Counted from the first letter of the stretch, positions 17,672 through 26,471 are shown. The stretch: 64,000 bases of DNA from DATFVA01 sp963839165 (GCA_963839165.1 CAWIUG010000011.1:186001-250000); one strand, 5' to 3'. Numbers and translations: made by a program. The notes: a model not told the origin generated them from the sequence alone.

Positions 17672-18454
17672 TTATAAATTTATTTTCTTCAGTCCCTCCA
17701 GATGCTTCCTTGAAAAATATTCTACTATAAAATCAGGCAATATCTTTATAAGTCTTGTTCCCATTACGGTGGGGAAAGGAAACTGGATAACTTTCTTTTC
17801 CTTCTTTAAACCATCGATAATTATACCTGCCGCCTTATCCGGTTTCATAAGGAAGGGCATATGAAATTCATTCTTATCTGTCATGGGAGTTTGTACGAAA
17901 CCGGGTCTTATTGTTATCACCTTAATGTTATATTTTTTCAGTTCGGTGTGCAGACTTTCGAGGAGCCGGGTGAATGCTGCCTTACTTGCACTATAAAAAC
18001 CGCTTCGCGGAAATCCTCTTACATCGGAAAGACTTGATACGCCTGCTATTACCCCTTCTTTTTTAGAAATAAAGTGGGGAATCAGTTTCTCAAGAAAATA
18101 AAATTGGGAGATAAGATTGACTGAGATAATTTCTTCTCCCTGTTCCGAAGTAAAGTTCTCAGCGTCGATCCTCCGGCTTAGGCCGGCATTCAAAATCAGT
18201 ATATCAATCCCTCCAAAAGCATCCATCACTTTGGTTATAGCTGAATGAACTTCTTCCCTGCGGGTTACATCACAGTGTATGGGAAGTACAACATTGTGGT
18301 CAGAACTAAATCTTTCAGAAATTTTATTGAGTTTTTCTATACTCCTGGCAAGAAGGGCGATCCTGCAATTTTCCTTTGCAAGTTTGACGGCAAGTTCATA
18401 GCCGATACCGCTCGATGCACCCGTCAGTAATATTGACTTCCCCGGAAGATTCAT
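17672..18454 (-). CDS. short-chain dehydrogenase/reductase
   Basis: 260 residues, classical SDR. The nucleotide-binding TGASSGIG is at 11-18, ILILNAGLS supports the central sheet, a catalytic Ser lies in GVSSLSDVRG, and the Tyr-Lys pair is in GFYSASKAAF. After the active site comes VITIRPGFVQTPMTDKNEF. The C-terminal stretch KIKILPDFIVEYFSRKH-like (TRLIKILPDFIVEYFSRKHL) could touch the membrane, as in DltE-like and retinol-dehydrogenase-like SDRs. The substrate cannot be told. AAGGAT precedes the ATG by seven bases. The gene is solitary, divergent from the DUF3109-rpoN group. Confidence 0.9.
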   Translation of the reverse strand: MNLPGKSILLTGASSGIGYELAVKLAKENCRIALLARSIEKLNKISERFSSDHNVVLPIHCDVTRREEVHSAITKVMDAFGGIDILILNAGLSRRIDAENFTSEQGEEIISVNLISQFYFLEKLIPHFISKKEGVIAGVSSLSDVRGFPRSGFYSASKAAFTRLLESLHTELKKYNIKVITIRPGFVQTPMTDKNEFHMPFLMKPDKAAGIIIDGLKKEKKVIQFPFPTVMGTRLIKILPDFIVEYFSRKHLEGLKKINL

Positions 18455-18600
18455 AATAATCCTTCAAATGAAGATATTTAATCTAAGAAAAAGCGGAGAA
18501 AGATATTGAGAATGGAAATGCTGTAGAAAATGAGACTAATAATAATTTTAAACTTTTGAATTATCATTCTAATTGTTATCTTGCTACAAAAATTATTCCA

Positions 18601-19170
18601 ATGTTTTTTAATAATAACATAGTACCGGTCGAGGATGTTGAAGTAAGGAAAGAGGTTCTAAAAACCCGCTTTTCGTGCGATTTGGAGAAATGTAAAGGAG
18701 CATGCTGTACATTCGAGAGTGAATTTGGAGCTCCTCTTCATGAAGAAGAAGTAAAGATAATAGGTGAAATTTTACCGGAAGTTATGCCATATCTTCCCGA
18801 AGAACATCAAAAAGTGATCCAAAACGAAGGTTTTTACCGGTATAAAAGTAGAGAATTGATGACTCATAGTCTCAACAATAAAGCCTGTGTTTTTGTTTAT
18901 TATGAAAACGGAATAGCAAAATGCGGAATTGAAAAAGCATATTTTGACGGAAAAACGGATTTCAGAAAACCGGTCTCGTGTCATCTTTTTCCTATCAGGG
19001 TTACGAAGTTCGGAGCTGATGTTCTGAGATATGAAAATTTCAGCGAATGCAGTCCGGCCCTTGAAAAAGGAGAAAAAGAAAATATAACGGTAGCCGAATT
19101 CTGTGGGGAAGCCCTGGAAAGAAAATACGGCAGGAAATGGTATAGAGCATTAAAGGACAAAATAGAATAG
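18601..19170 (+). CDS. DUF3109 family cysteine-rich protein
   Basis: 189 residues from the ATG at 18601; an upstream TTG would add 15 unlikely residues. The family pattern is clear: RFSCDLEKCKGACCTFESEF (CxxxxCxxxCC), GAPLHEEEV, then ACVFVYYENGIAKCGIEKAY, KPVSCHLFPIRV and ENFSECSPALEKGE. The eight or so cysteines probably bind a metal or Fe-S cluster, as in the related YkgJ group. The molecular role is unknown. It ends four bases before rpoN and so is probably in the same operon. Confidence 0.88.
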   Translation: MFFNNNIVPVEDVEVRKEVLKTRFSCDLEKCKGACCTFESEFGAPLHEEEVKIIGEILPEVMPYLPEEHQKVIQNEGFYRYKSRELMTHSLNNKACVFVYYENGIAKCGIEKAYFDGKTDFRKPVSCHLFPIRVTKFGADVLRYENFSECSPALEKGEKENITVAEFCGEALERKYGRKWYRALKDKIE

Positions 19171-19174
19171 CAAA

Positions 19175-20629
19175 ATGTTAACACTAAGTCAGAAACTATC
19201 ACAGCAGCAGAAACTTTCACCCCAGCAGATCCAGTATCAGAAACTTCTGCAGTTAAATACTCTTGCACTAGAGCAGAGGATTAAAACTGAAATGGAAATA
19301 AATCCCATCCTGGAAGAAGTGATGGATGAGGAGATTGAACTTTCGCAGGAGAAGGAGGAGAAAGAAGAGAAGAAAGAAGATGAAGTCGAGGAATATGAGG
19401 ATTATGATAAAGAGGAATTCGAACTTGAAGATTTTATGAATGATACCGACTTTGAAGGGGACAGAGTTAATAGGAGTAAAGACGATGAAATTTACCAGCC
19501 TTTAGCCCCTGCAAAGGAGTCATTAACTGAACATCTGCGGAACCAGCTGACAATGATGAACCTTGAGGGTGATCTTTACATGCTCGGTGAAGAAATAATT
19601 GGAAATCTTGATTCAGACGGATACCTGAAGCGAAGTCTTGAAGATATTGTGAATGAGCTCGAGATGTTTGAGCATGTTAAAATGTCTATAGAAGAAGCTG
19701 AAAACCTTCTGAAGAAAATTCAGCGTTTCGATCCACTGGGCATTGCTTCCCGGAACCTGCAGGAATGCCTGCTGGTCCAGTTAAAACATTCAGGTCATGA
19801 TGAGTATTATACATACCTTGCCGCACAGCTGCTTGAACAATGCTACGATGATTTTACCAAGAGAAGATTTGATGCTATCAAGCAAAAATTAAATATGACA
19901 GATGAAACCCTCAAGATCACGCTCGATCTTATCCAGAGTCTTAATCCCAAACCGGGTGAAGGCAACATCGAATCAGTCGAGATGAACCAGATTACGCCCG
20001 ACTTTGTGATTGAAAAAGTGGATGACAATTTTGTTATTACCCTTAACGACAGAAGTATGCCTTCTGTTACAATAAGCAGAACATACCTCGAGATGTTTGA
20101 TTCAAACAGGAGATCGAAGAAGACCCCGAGAGAAAAGGAAACCTATAAATTTCTGCGTGAAAAGTTTGAATCTGCAAAGTGGTTCATAGCCTGCATCCAG
20201 CAGAGAAGAGAGACTTTGATGAAGATTATGCGAGCAATCCTTGAGAGACAGCATGAGTTCTTCGATAAGGGTCCAAAGTTTCTCAGACCGATGATTTACA
20301 AGGATATTGCCGAAGAAATAAATATGGACATATCGACTATCAGCCGCGTGGTAAACGGAAAATATGTTCAGAGTCCTATGGGTATTCATGAACTTAAATA
20401 TTTCTTTAGTGAAGGGCTATCAACCGACAGCGGTGAGGAAGTGTCGAACAAGCATATCAAAGAGCGTCTAAAGGAAATTATCGACTCGGAGGATAAAAGC
20501 TCACCGTACAGTGATGATAAGCTGGCGGAAATACTAAATGACGAAGGCGTGCACATTGCAAGAAGAACAGTAGCCAAATACCGTGAACAGCTGAGGATAC
20601 CTATTGCGCGCCTGCGCAAGGCTCTATGA
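19175..20629 (+). CDS. rpoN: RNA polymerase sigma-54 factor
   Basis: 484 residues. Region I at the N-terminus is Gln-rich (MLTLSQKLSQQQKLSPQQIQ) and makes the activator-dependent contact. A strongly acidic linker follows at about 45-85. The core-binding domain contains RFDPLGIASRNLQECL, and the C-terminal DNA-binding domain ends with the RpoN box ARRTVAKYRE at about 462-471, which reads the -24 element. Sigma-54 holds polymerase closed until an AAA+ activator works on it. It is preceded by the DUF3109 gene and overlaps the next gene by ATGA. Two candidate targets lie in this window, at 12768 and 26250. Confidence 0.97.
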   Translation: MLTLSQKLSQQQKLSPQQIQYQKLLQLNTLALEQRIKTEMEINPILEEVMDEEIELSQEKEEKEEKKEDEVEEYEDYDKEEFELEDFMNDTDFEGDRVNRSKDDEIYQPLAPAKESLTEHLRNQLTMMNLEGDLYMLGEEIIGNLDSDGYLKRSLEDIVNELEMFEHVKMSIEEAENLLKKIQRFDPLGIASRNLQECLLVQLKHSGHDEYYTYLAAQLLEQCYDDFTKRRFDAIKQKLNMTDETLKITLDLIQSLNPKPGEGNIESVEMNQITPDFVIEKVDDNFVITLNDRSMPSVTISRTYLEMFDSNRRSKKTPREKETYKFLREKFESAKWFIACIQQRRETLMKIMRAILERQHEFFDKGPKFLRPMIYKDIAEEINMDISTISRVVNGKYVQSPMGIHELKYFFSEGLSTDSGEEVSNKHIKERLKEIIDSEDKSSPYSDDKLAEILNDEGVHIARRTVAKYREQLRIPIARLRKAL

Positions 20630-21252
20630 TAATTGTCCGTGATATCCTGCTGATAATATTTGCCTTTGCCCTGTTCGGATTACTTCACTCTTATCTTGCC
20701 TCACCGGGGTTCAAAAAGAAATTGGCAGCTGAGGCGGGAACTTATATTGCCTTTTACCGCATCATATATAACCTGACGGCAATTTTCTTCTTTTATCTTA
20801 TGTATGAACTCCTTCCCCGTCCTGATACCATTATTTATGATCTGCCAACACCCTGGGATTTTATCATCCTTATTCCCCAGTTTATCAGTCTGGCAGGAAT
20901 TCTATGGTCATTAAAATATTTCAGTAGTATGGAATTCCTCGGAATAAACCAGGCAATCAGGTGGTTTAAAGGAGAATACAAAAAAGAGGATCTTGATGAA
21001 CGGTTAACCCTGCGCATTGAGGGTCCTTATAAATACTCACGTCACCCGCTTTATCTTTTTACAATCCTCTTCCTGCTTTTCAGGCCGGTTATGGATATCT
21101 TTTATCTCACTTTTTTTCTTTGCATAGTTGCTTATTTTTATATAGGATCATTATACGAAGAGAAAAAACTTATTGAGACATTCGGGGAAGAATACACCGT
21201 TTACAGAAAATCTGTCCCCCGTATATTTCCTTTGAAGTTCTCCCGCAGGTGA
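20626..21252 (+). CDS. isoprenylcysteine carboxyl methyltransferase-like membrane protein
   Basis: 208 residues with about five membrane helices. The C-terminal half has the ICMT/PEMT-type SAM-binding signature: LRIEGPYKYSRHPLYLFTIL, then GSLYEEKKLIETFGEEYTVYRKSVPRIFP. The family includes NnrU and other integral-membrane methyltransferases; the substrate here is unknown. The ATG overlaps the rpoN stop (ATGA), indicating translational coupling. There is no sign of the nitrogen-oxide genes that accompany NnrU elsewhere. Confidence 0.83.
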   Translation: MIIVRDILLIIFAFALFGLLHSYLASPGFKKKLAAEAGTYIAFYRIIYNLTAIFFFYLMYELLPRPDTIIYDLPTPWDFIILIPQFISLAGILWSLKYFSSMEFLGINQAIRWFKGEYKKEDLDERLTLRIEGPYKYSRHPLYLFTILFLLFRPVMDIFYLTFFLCIVAYFYIGSLYEEKKLIETFGEEYTVYRKSVPRIFPLKFSRR

Positions 21253-21336
21253 TTTATTCCTTGTAGATTTGAACAGTTACGGCAGGCTGTTTAAATTATA
21301 TGAACATATTATTTTGAATAAGGAGCGAACATAAGA

Positions 21337-21879
21337 ATGGAACAAATGAAGGCTACAACCATATTAGGACTCGTGCATAACGGGGTTGCTGCTCTTGGCG
21401 GTGACGGGCAGGTGTCACTTGGTAACACGGTAATGAAACATAATGCGATGAAAATACGCAAGATCGCCAATGGAAAAGTATTATGCGGGTTCGCTGGAGC
21501 TTCTGCCGATGCTTTTACTCTGATGGAACGGTTTGAGGATAAACTTGAACAATATAGGGGGAATGTATCTCGTGCTGCTGTTGAACTGGCGAAGGATTGG
21601 AGAACAGATAAATTTTTAAGGAAACTTGAAGCTATGCTTGCCGTTATCACAGAGGATAAAGCGCTGGTTGTAAGCGGCAACGGTGATGTAATAGAACCGG
21701 ATGATAATATAGTAGCTATCGGCTCCGGCGGAATGTATGCACTTGCTGCCGCCAAGATGCTTAAGAAGTATAGTTCTCTGACAGCGGACAAGATAGTAGA
21801 GGAAGCATTAAAGACTGCTTCGGAGATCTGTATCTACACTAACGATAGAATTAACGTTGAAGTAATTGAAAGAAAGTAA
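21337..21879 (+). CDS. hslV: ATP-dependent protease peptidase subunit HslV
   Basis: 180 residues, the proteasome-like core of HslUV. The catalytic nucleophile is the Thr of ATTILGLVHNG (Thr7 in the precursor, exposed by processing), followed by GGDGQVSLGNTVMK and ICGFAGASADAFTLMERFE-like sequence (LCGFAGASADAFTLMERFE). HslV usually begins one or two residues before the Thr, so an ATG three codons later (21346) may be the true start. The AAGGAG upstream is 11 bases from the first ATG. The stop overlaps the hslU start. Confidence 0.96.
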   Translation: MEQMKATTILGLVHNGVAALGGDGQVSLGNTVMKHNAMKIRKIANGKVLCGFAGASADAFTLMERFEDKLEQYRGNVSRAAVELAKDWRTDKFLRKLEAMLAVITEDKALVVSGNGDVIEPDDNIVAIGSGGMYALAAAKMLKKYSSLTADKIVEEALKTASEICIYTNDRINVEVIERK

Positions 21880-23267
21880 TGAGTAAAAAAATTAAGAAAC
21901 AAAACAAAGAATATACTCCGACTCAGATAGTCACCGAATTAAACAGGTATATCATTGGCCGGCATGACGCCAAGAGAGCTGTTGCGATAGCTTTGAGGAA
22001 CAGGTGGAGGAGACAACAGGTTGAGGATGCTATAAGAGAGGAAATCCTTCCAAATAATATTATACTTATTGGTCCTACCGGCGTTGGTAAAACTGAAATA
22101 GCGAGGAGACTGGCGAAACTAGCGAATGCTCCTTTTGTAAAAGTTGAGGCATCAAAGTTTACGGAGGTAGGATATGTAGGTCGCGACGTTGAGTCGATGA
22201 TACGTGACCTTACTGATTATGCTGTAAATATGGTTAAAGCTGAAAAAACGGAAGAAGTCCAGGAAAAAGCAGATGAGCTGGCTGACGAAAAAATACTTGA
22301 TATACTGATACCTCCTGTAAAAAAGCCTGCTCATGCAGGAAACACAGAGGAAGAAGAAGTTAACAACGAAGCGTTTCAGAACCAGAAGACCCGAGAATGG
22401 ATGCGGGAGAAGCTCAGGAAAGGCGAGATGGATGACAAGATGATTGAGTTTGATGCATCCGCAAATTCAAATATGGGACTCCAGGTTCTTGGTCCCCTTG
22501 GTCTCGATGATATGGGCATAAACTTTCAGGAAATTATGGGAAATATGATGCCCAAGAAACGGAAGAAGAGAAAAACGAAAATCTCCGAAGCAAAAAAGAT
22601 CATTTCACAGGAAGAGGCGCAGAAGCTGATCGATATGGAAACCGTTCAGAAAGAAGCTATTGAGCGAGTTGAAAATTCAGGGATTGTCTTTGTTGATGAG
22701 ATTGATAAAGTTGCCGGAGGAGGAGGTAAAGGGCAGGGACCCGATGTATCCCGTGAAGGTGTACAGCGCGATCTTCTCCCTATTGTTGAAGGATCAAATG
22801 TGAATACGAAATACGGTGCCGTAAGGACAGATCATATATTGTTTATTGCTTCAGGAGCTTTTCACGTATCGAAACCATCGGACTTAATACCCGAGCTGCA
22901 GGGAAGATTTCCTATTAGAGTTGAGTTAAAGAGTCTTTCCGAAGAGGATTTTGTTCAGATACTCACACAACCGCAGAACGCGCTGCTGAAACAGTATCAG
23001 GCGATGTTGAAAACCGAAGGAGTTGAACTCGAATTTACAGAAGATGCAATTAGAGAAGTTGCGAGGATTGCAACCGAGGTTAACGACCAGGTTGAGAACA
23101 TAGGTGCAAGGAGACTGCATACGATTCTGACAACTCTGCTTGACGAGATACTTTTTGATGTACCGGACAAGCTTCCGAAAGATAAGGTGGTTATCAGCGG
23201 GAAGGATGTAAAAGAACGGCTTGAATCAATCGTCAAAAACCGTGACCTGAGCAAGTACATCCTATAG
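21879..23267 (+). CDS. hslU: ATP-dependent protease ATPase subunit HslU
   Basis: 462 residues, AAA+ unfoldase that feeds proteins to HslV. Visible are the N-terminal TPTQIVTELNRYIIGRHDAKR, Walker A GPTGVGKTEIARRLAK, the pore-type VEASKFTEVGYVGRDVES, a charged I-domain insert, Walker B IVFVDEIDKVAGGGG, LLPIVEGSNVNTKYGAVRTD and the C-terminal sensor-2 ENIGARRLHTILTTLLDEI. The end KNRDLSKYIL is the conserved C-terminal tail that docks on HslV. Translation is coupled to hslV through a TAATG overlap. Confidence 0.97.
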   Translation: MSKKIKKQNKEYTPTQIVTELNRYIIGRHDAKRAVAIALRNRWRRQQVEDAIREEILPNNIILIGPTGVGKTEIARRLAKLANAPFVKVEASKFTEVGYVGRDVESMIRDLTDYAVNMVKAEKTEEVQEKADELADEKILDILIPPVKKPAHAGNTEEEEVNNEAFQNQKTREWMREKLRKGEMDDKMIEFDASANSNMGLQVLGPLGLDDMGINFQEIMGNMMPKKRKKRKTKISEAKKIISQEEAQKLIDMETVQKEAIERVENSGIVFVDEIDKVAGGGGKGQGPDVSREGVQRDLLPIVEGSNVNTKYGAVRTDHILFIASGAFHVSKPSDLIPELQGRFPIRVELKSLSEEDFVQILTQPQNALLKQYQAMLKTEGVELEFTEDAIREVARIATEVNDQVENIGARRLHTILTTLLDEILFDVPDKLPKDKVVISGKDVKERLESIVKNRDLSKYIL

Positions 23268-23785
23268 AAATTCACAAGGCTGTCACATAAGTCTGAAATT
23301 GTCAACCTGAACTTGTTCCAGGTTCCGCATTGTCTTTCCTATTCATCGCGGAATCACTTTGCCCATACTGCCCTCGGTTTTAACCGAGAGTTAATAGAAC
23401 TATCTAAGTCTCCAAAACGGTCTCAGCCGTTTACCTGAACATCGTAGATTTTCCGTAACCATAAGTATCCAAAACCATCCCGATCTATGTGGGAGATCCA
23501 GCTCTGCCCAATACCCATCATTCCTAATAACCACCCATCCACAATTTCCATCCCCTCTGGAATATAATAACCCAATCCCGCTCTCAATACCTAAGTTTGT
23601 TAAGTAACTTTTTAATTAACCTGTTAGTCAGAACTTATAGAATGATTATTTGAAACTACTGTTAATGTCCACTTTAGTGATCACATTTGTTCCTAACATC
23701 AATAAAAGAAAAGAATTAGAAGCAATTGCTTCTGGCATTCTCCTTGGTTGAGGGAGAATAATAAACAATTAAATGTGAGGGCAAG
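23268..23785. other. long intergenic region with palindromes and possible coding remnant
   Basis: The 518 bases hold an AAGGCTGTC motif (23277) like that near 1913; three short palindromes: AACCTGAACTTGTTCCAGGTT (21 bases, about 23304-23324, here given as AACCTG...CAGGTT), CTCGGTT/AACCGAG (about 23373-23388) and AACGG/CCGTT (about 23416-23431); and a 16-bp perfect palindrome at 23718-23733. A minus-strand open frame of 54 codons (23423-23587) contains ISHIDRDGFGYLWLRK, vaguely like a propeller repeat. No confident gene is seen. Confidence 0.5.
23718..23733. promoter_or_regulatory. 16-bp perfect palindrome upstream of the envelope protein gene
   Basis: AGAAGCAATTGCTTCT lies 52 bases before the ATG at 23786, a reasonable operator position. 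The next bases (TGGCATTCTCCTTGG) resemble a sigma-54 element but lack the essential C of GC. The binding protein is unknown. Confidence 0.4.
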
Positions 23786-24688
23786 ATGAAGATAAAATAT
23801 TTACTACCTGTTTTGTTAATAATCCTTCTTTCAGTACCGGTTCTTCCACAGGAGGAAACCAGTGAGTCTGATACAACCGACAGCTGGGACTGGAACGACT
23901 GGAAAGATTTCCACCACGACATGGATCTTTTAGACGTAGATTTTAACGGAAGTCCTACTATTGTTCTAAGGTACGGAATGTCGGATATGAGTCTTGATAA
24001 TTTTTCCGGCAAGTTTGCCGATCCCAATCTTCTTGAGGTTAAGTTGGGTTACACTGACGAAAAAGATTACAAGTGGGAAGAGAACATAATCGACTACGAT
24101 TTTAAGTACCTCTACCTTTCTAATATTTCCACTGACATAAATAAAAGCAGTGTCAATGCGCCCGAACTGGAAAACACAGCATGGAGATTCGGACTCGGAA
24201 AGGCTTCCGGTTACGGTTATAAGGTAGGAAGCGGAGCAATTATACCATACTATTCTTTTGATCTCTCCTGGTCGAAACTTGATTTGAAAGATCAGACTAT
24301 TCCTACAGCCGACAAGGCCCTGCTGGATAACTTCGATGGATCATTCAGGTTCGGAACAAATGCAGAGGGCGGAATAAAGCTGAAGGTTATCCCGATGCTG
24401 ACTTTTGATGCATCCTACGAAAGAGCCATCATATTCCCGAGGCACTTATTCTGGAAGTGGGCGGGAAGCGTTGCGATCGAAAGTATAGGACAGTTCATGG
24501 TTGACGGTTTTGTAAAAGAGATAATGGAATCCTCACCTTATGCAGGTCCCATTATGAGCTTCATCCTGAAGAACGCCTTAGCATACGGAATTTATGAATT
24601 AAGGCAGGATAAAATGAATTGGCCATTTTCGAGTGCAGCACCTCTTGCCTACGATCAATTCAAATTCGGCTTCACCGTAAACTTCTGA
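23786..24688 (+). CDS. hypothetical exported envelope protein
   Basis: 300 residues. A signal peptide (MKIKYLLPVLLIILLSVPVLPQ) is followed by an acidic, Trp-rich linker (DTTDSWDWNDWKDFHHD). Then come amphipathic strands ending in aromatic residues (SPTIVLRYGMSDMSL, LLEVKLGYTDEKDY, IIPYYSFDLSWSKLDL) and a C-terminal FKFGFTVNF. The final strand pattern and terminal Phe fit an outer-membrane beta-barrel, though the middle contains hydrophobic helices (SIGQFMVDGFVKEIMES, PIMSFILKNALAYGIYEL) unusual for one. I do not recognise the family. A terminator ten bases after the stop supports a single-gene unit. Confidence 0.78.
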   Translation: MKIKYLLPVLLIILLSVPVLPQEETSESDTTDSWDWNDWKDFHHDMDLLDVDFNGSPTIVLRYGMSDMSLDNFSGKFADPNLLEVKLGYTDEKDYKWEENIIDYDFKYLYLSNISTDINKSSVNAPELENTAWRFGLGKASGYGYKVGSGAIIPYYSFDLSWSKLDLKDQTIPTADKALLDNFDGSFRFGTNAEGGIKLKVIPMLTFDASYERAIIFPRHLFWKWAGSVAIESIGQFMVDGFVKEIMESSPYAGPIMSFILKNALAYGIYELRQDKMNWPFSSAAPLAYDQFKFGFTVNF

Positions 24689-24697
24689 TATTACTAA

Positions 24698-24729
24698 AGA
24701 TATGCCGGGGCGTCAAACCCGGCATATCT
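24698..24729 (+). terminator. hairpin terminator after the envelope protein gene
   Basis: AGATATGCCGGG pairs perfectly with CCCGGCATATCT (12 bp, eight-base loop). The following T content is poor (caattctattc), so termination efficiency is uncertain. Confidence 0.7.
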
Positions 24730-24766
24730 CAATTCTATTCCAGATACTTGCACACCATCGTCCAAT

Positions 24767-24914
24767 GTTGAACCTTTAACGAGGTTCTGTGGAGAGTGTT
24801 ATCTGCTAAGTTACAGACGTTGAACCTCTCTGAGGTTCTGGATGTTGAACCTTTAACGAAGATCGGGGAGGCTTGGGGGGCAATCAGGTAGTTATAAATG
24901 TTGAACCTCTATTG
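24767..24914. repeat. cluster of four GTTGAACC palindromic repeats
   Basis: Copies start at 24767 (GTTGAACCTTTAACGAGGTT), 24819 (GTTGAACCTCTCTGAGGTTC), 24844 (GTTGAACCTTTAACGAAG) and 24900 (GTTGAACCTCTATTG). The core of the first two is self-complementary. The flank GTTAYARAYGTTGAA before copies two and four also precedes the related repeat at 41132. Confidence 0.65.
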
Positions 24915-24928
24915 ATTTCATATTCTTA

Positions 24929-26071
24929 TTACCTGAAATTGATTTTGAGGTTTACAATTTCGGTACGGCTTCCGGTACGGACGGGAGGACCCCAGGTGCC
25001 GACACCGCAGGTGACATAGTATTGAGTATTTCCTTTCTTCAGGTATCCCCAATCCTTTTCGTAAATCAATTGAGTTATGTAATTAAGCGGCCACATCTGC
25101 GCATGGTGTGTATGGCCGGATAGCTGAAGATCAACGGAATTCTGTTCAGCCTCTTCAAGCCCGAACGGGGTATGGTCCATTAATATTACAGGCAGATTTT
25201 CATTCTTATCTGAAAGAATATCGTTCAGCGGCTTGCGCGGCTCGCCGGTAAATTGCTTCTTGCTTCTGTCATCCCTTGCTGCGATGTAGAAAGCGCTGTC
25301 GATCATAACCAGTTCGTCCTGAAGCAGTTTTATATTGTGGGTAGTTATAAACTTCGAAGCATCTTTTATCCCAACGATATACTCATGGTTTCCGGTACAC
25401 GCGTATGTGCCATAATTCGCCTTAATTCTGAAAAATGATTTACCAATTCCTCTTGAATCAAGCCAGTCAGACTTTTCATCAACAAAATCCCCCGGTATCA
25501 ACACAATATCAGGATTGAGTGAATTAGTTTTGTCAATAATCCTTCTCAGGAATTTTTCATCATTCATTGCAGTAAGGTGAATATCGGCGAAGGAAACTAT
25601 TCTCAGTTCTTTCAGCGGTGAGGATTTTTTGTCGAGTGTGATATCGAGATTCTTTACCGTCATAATTCTCGTATTGATATATCCCGCTGCGACTATGACA
25701 GATGTAAGGACTATTATGACTATGAATGCTCCAAATTTCCATACCTCATAATTACTAATAATAGCCGCCGGAAAAATCGAAAAGAAATGATTTAGTAAAC
25801 GAAGGATATCAAGCAGCACAAGGCTCAGTATAAAGTAAAGCATAAACGCAAACCAGAAAGATCCTATCCATTGCAATGCATCATAAAGGAAAGACGGAAG
25901 ACGCTCAGTAAGGATTTTTGAAATTATATAGGATAAAGAAATAAAGAGAAAAATTATCAGATAAATAATTTTTAGGTGAGGAAATATTGTAAGAGCCTGC
26001 CAGCCGCGGATGCATATATAATAATTTATTGCAGCATAAACAGCAAAAAATACCGAAAAGAACACTATCAT
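24929..26071 (-). CDS. membrane-anchored metallophosphoesterase (YkuE-like)
   Basis: 380 residues. Four predicted N-terminal membrane helices (MIVFFSVFFAVYAAINYYI, KIIYLIIFLFISLSYII, IGSFWFAFMLYFILSLVLL, GAFIVIIVLTSVIVAAGYI) precede a calcineurin-type phosphoesterase domain from about 155. The metal-ligand motifs are all present: SFADIH, GDFVD, TGNHEY, LMDHTP and LSGHTHHAQMWP. The layout matches YkuE/YaeI-type enzymes, which in some bacteria act on UDP-diacylglucosamine or phosphatidylglycerol phosphate-type lipids; the substrate here is inferred only loosely. It ends right beside the 24.8-kb repeat cluster. Confidence 0.9.
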   Translation of the reverse strand: MIVFFSVFFAVYAAINYYICIRGWQALTIFPHLKIIYLIIFLFISLSYIISKILTERLPSFLYDALQWIGSFWFAFMLYFILSLVLLDILRLLNHFFSIFPAAIISNYEVWKFGAFIVIIVLTSVIVAAGYINTRIMTVKNLDITLDKKSSPLKELRIVSFADIHLTAMNDEKFLRRIIDKTNSLNPDIVLIPGDFVDEKSDWLDSRGIGKSFFRIKANYGTYACTGNHEYIVGIKDASKFITTHNIKLLQDELVMIDSAFYIAARDDRSKKQFTGEPRKPLNDILSDKNENLPVILMDHTPFGLEEAEQNSVDLQLSGHTHHAQMWPLNYITQLIYEKDWGYLKKGNTQYYVTCGVGTWGPPVRTGSRTEIVNLKINFR

Positions 26072-26249
26072 TTTCTACCTGAAGTTATTCATTACTATGT
26101 TGATGTATAAAAAGTCTGATAAGAAATTATTCCCGAATCTTACACTTTTACCGAATTTCTTTTTCCATTTGTTTGTAATAATTACCTACCATTTTTATTT
26201 TTCTTAAGGGAATATTTTAAATTTCTCCTATAATGTTAAATGTGACGGA

Positions 26250-26265
26250 TGGCACCAAAATTGCA
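26250..26265 (+). promoter_or_regulatory. sigma-54 (-24/-12) promoter
   Basis: TGGCACCAAAATTGCA matches the consensus TGGCAC-N5-TTGCA exactly at every conserved base and at the GG-GC spacing. The predicted start is near 26276, 28 bases before the ATG of the 37-residue protein. An overlapping sigma-70-like TTGCAC-17-CATAAT is also possible. Confidence 0.75.
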
Positions 26266-26303
26266 CAATTTCTGTCGAACGTTCATAATCTAAGGAGCCA
26301 TAA

Positions 26304-26417
26304 ATGGAATATATAGAAATAGGAGTAGTCGTCTATCTTTCTATTCTTGTTATTATTGCCCGCACTAACTCCAAAAAAGTTGAAAGGCAGATGAAAAAAT
26401 TCAGCATTAACAGGTAA
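26304..26417 (+). CDS. 37-residue single-pass membrane micro-protein
   Basis: The frame is short but well framed by signals: AAGGAG nine bases before the ATG, a consensus sigma-54 promoter 40 bases upstream and a strong terminator 55 bases downstream. The peptide begins MEYIEIGVVVYLSILVII, one hydrophobic helix with an acidic start, and ends in a basic tail (RTNSKKVERQMKKFSINR), so the C-terminus should face the cytoplasm. No family is recognised. Small single-pass proteins of this type often regulate a membrane complex or respond to envelope stress; that is inference. A GCCGAA/TTCGGC hairpin lies between stop and terminator. Confidence 0.72.
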   Translation: MEYIEIGVVVYLSILVIIARTNSKKVERQMKKFSINR

Positions 26418-26471
26418 AATGCTCTGCCTGATAGAGGCCGAAACTGGTTCGGCATAACAAATTTTACAAAT

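Noticed and set aside
23733..23748. TGGCATTCTCCTTGG as a third sigma-54 promoter
   Set aside because: The -12 element reads GG instead of the essential GC.
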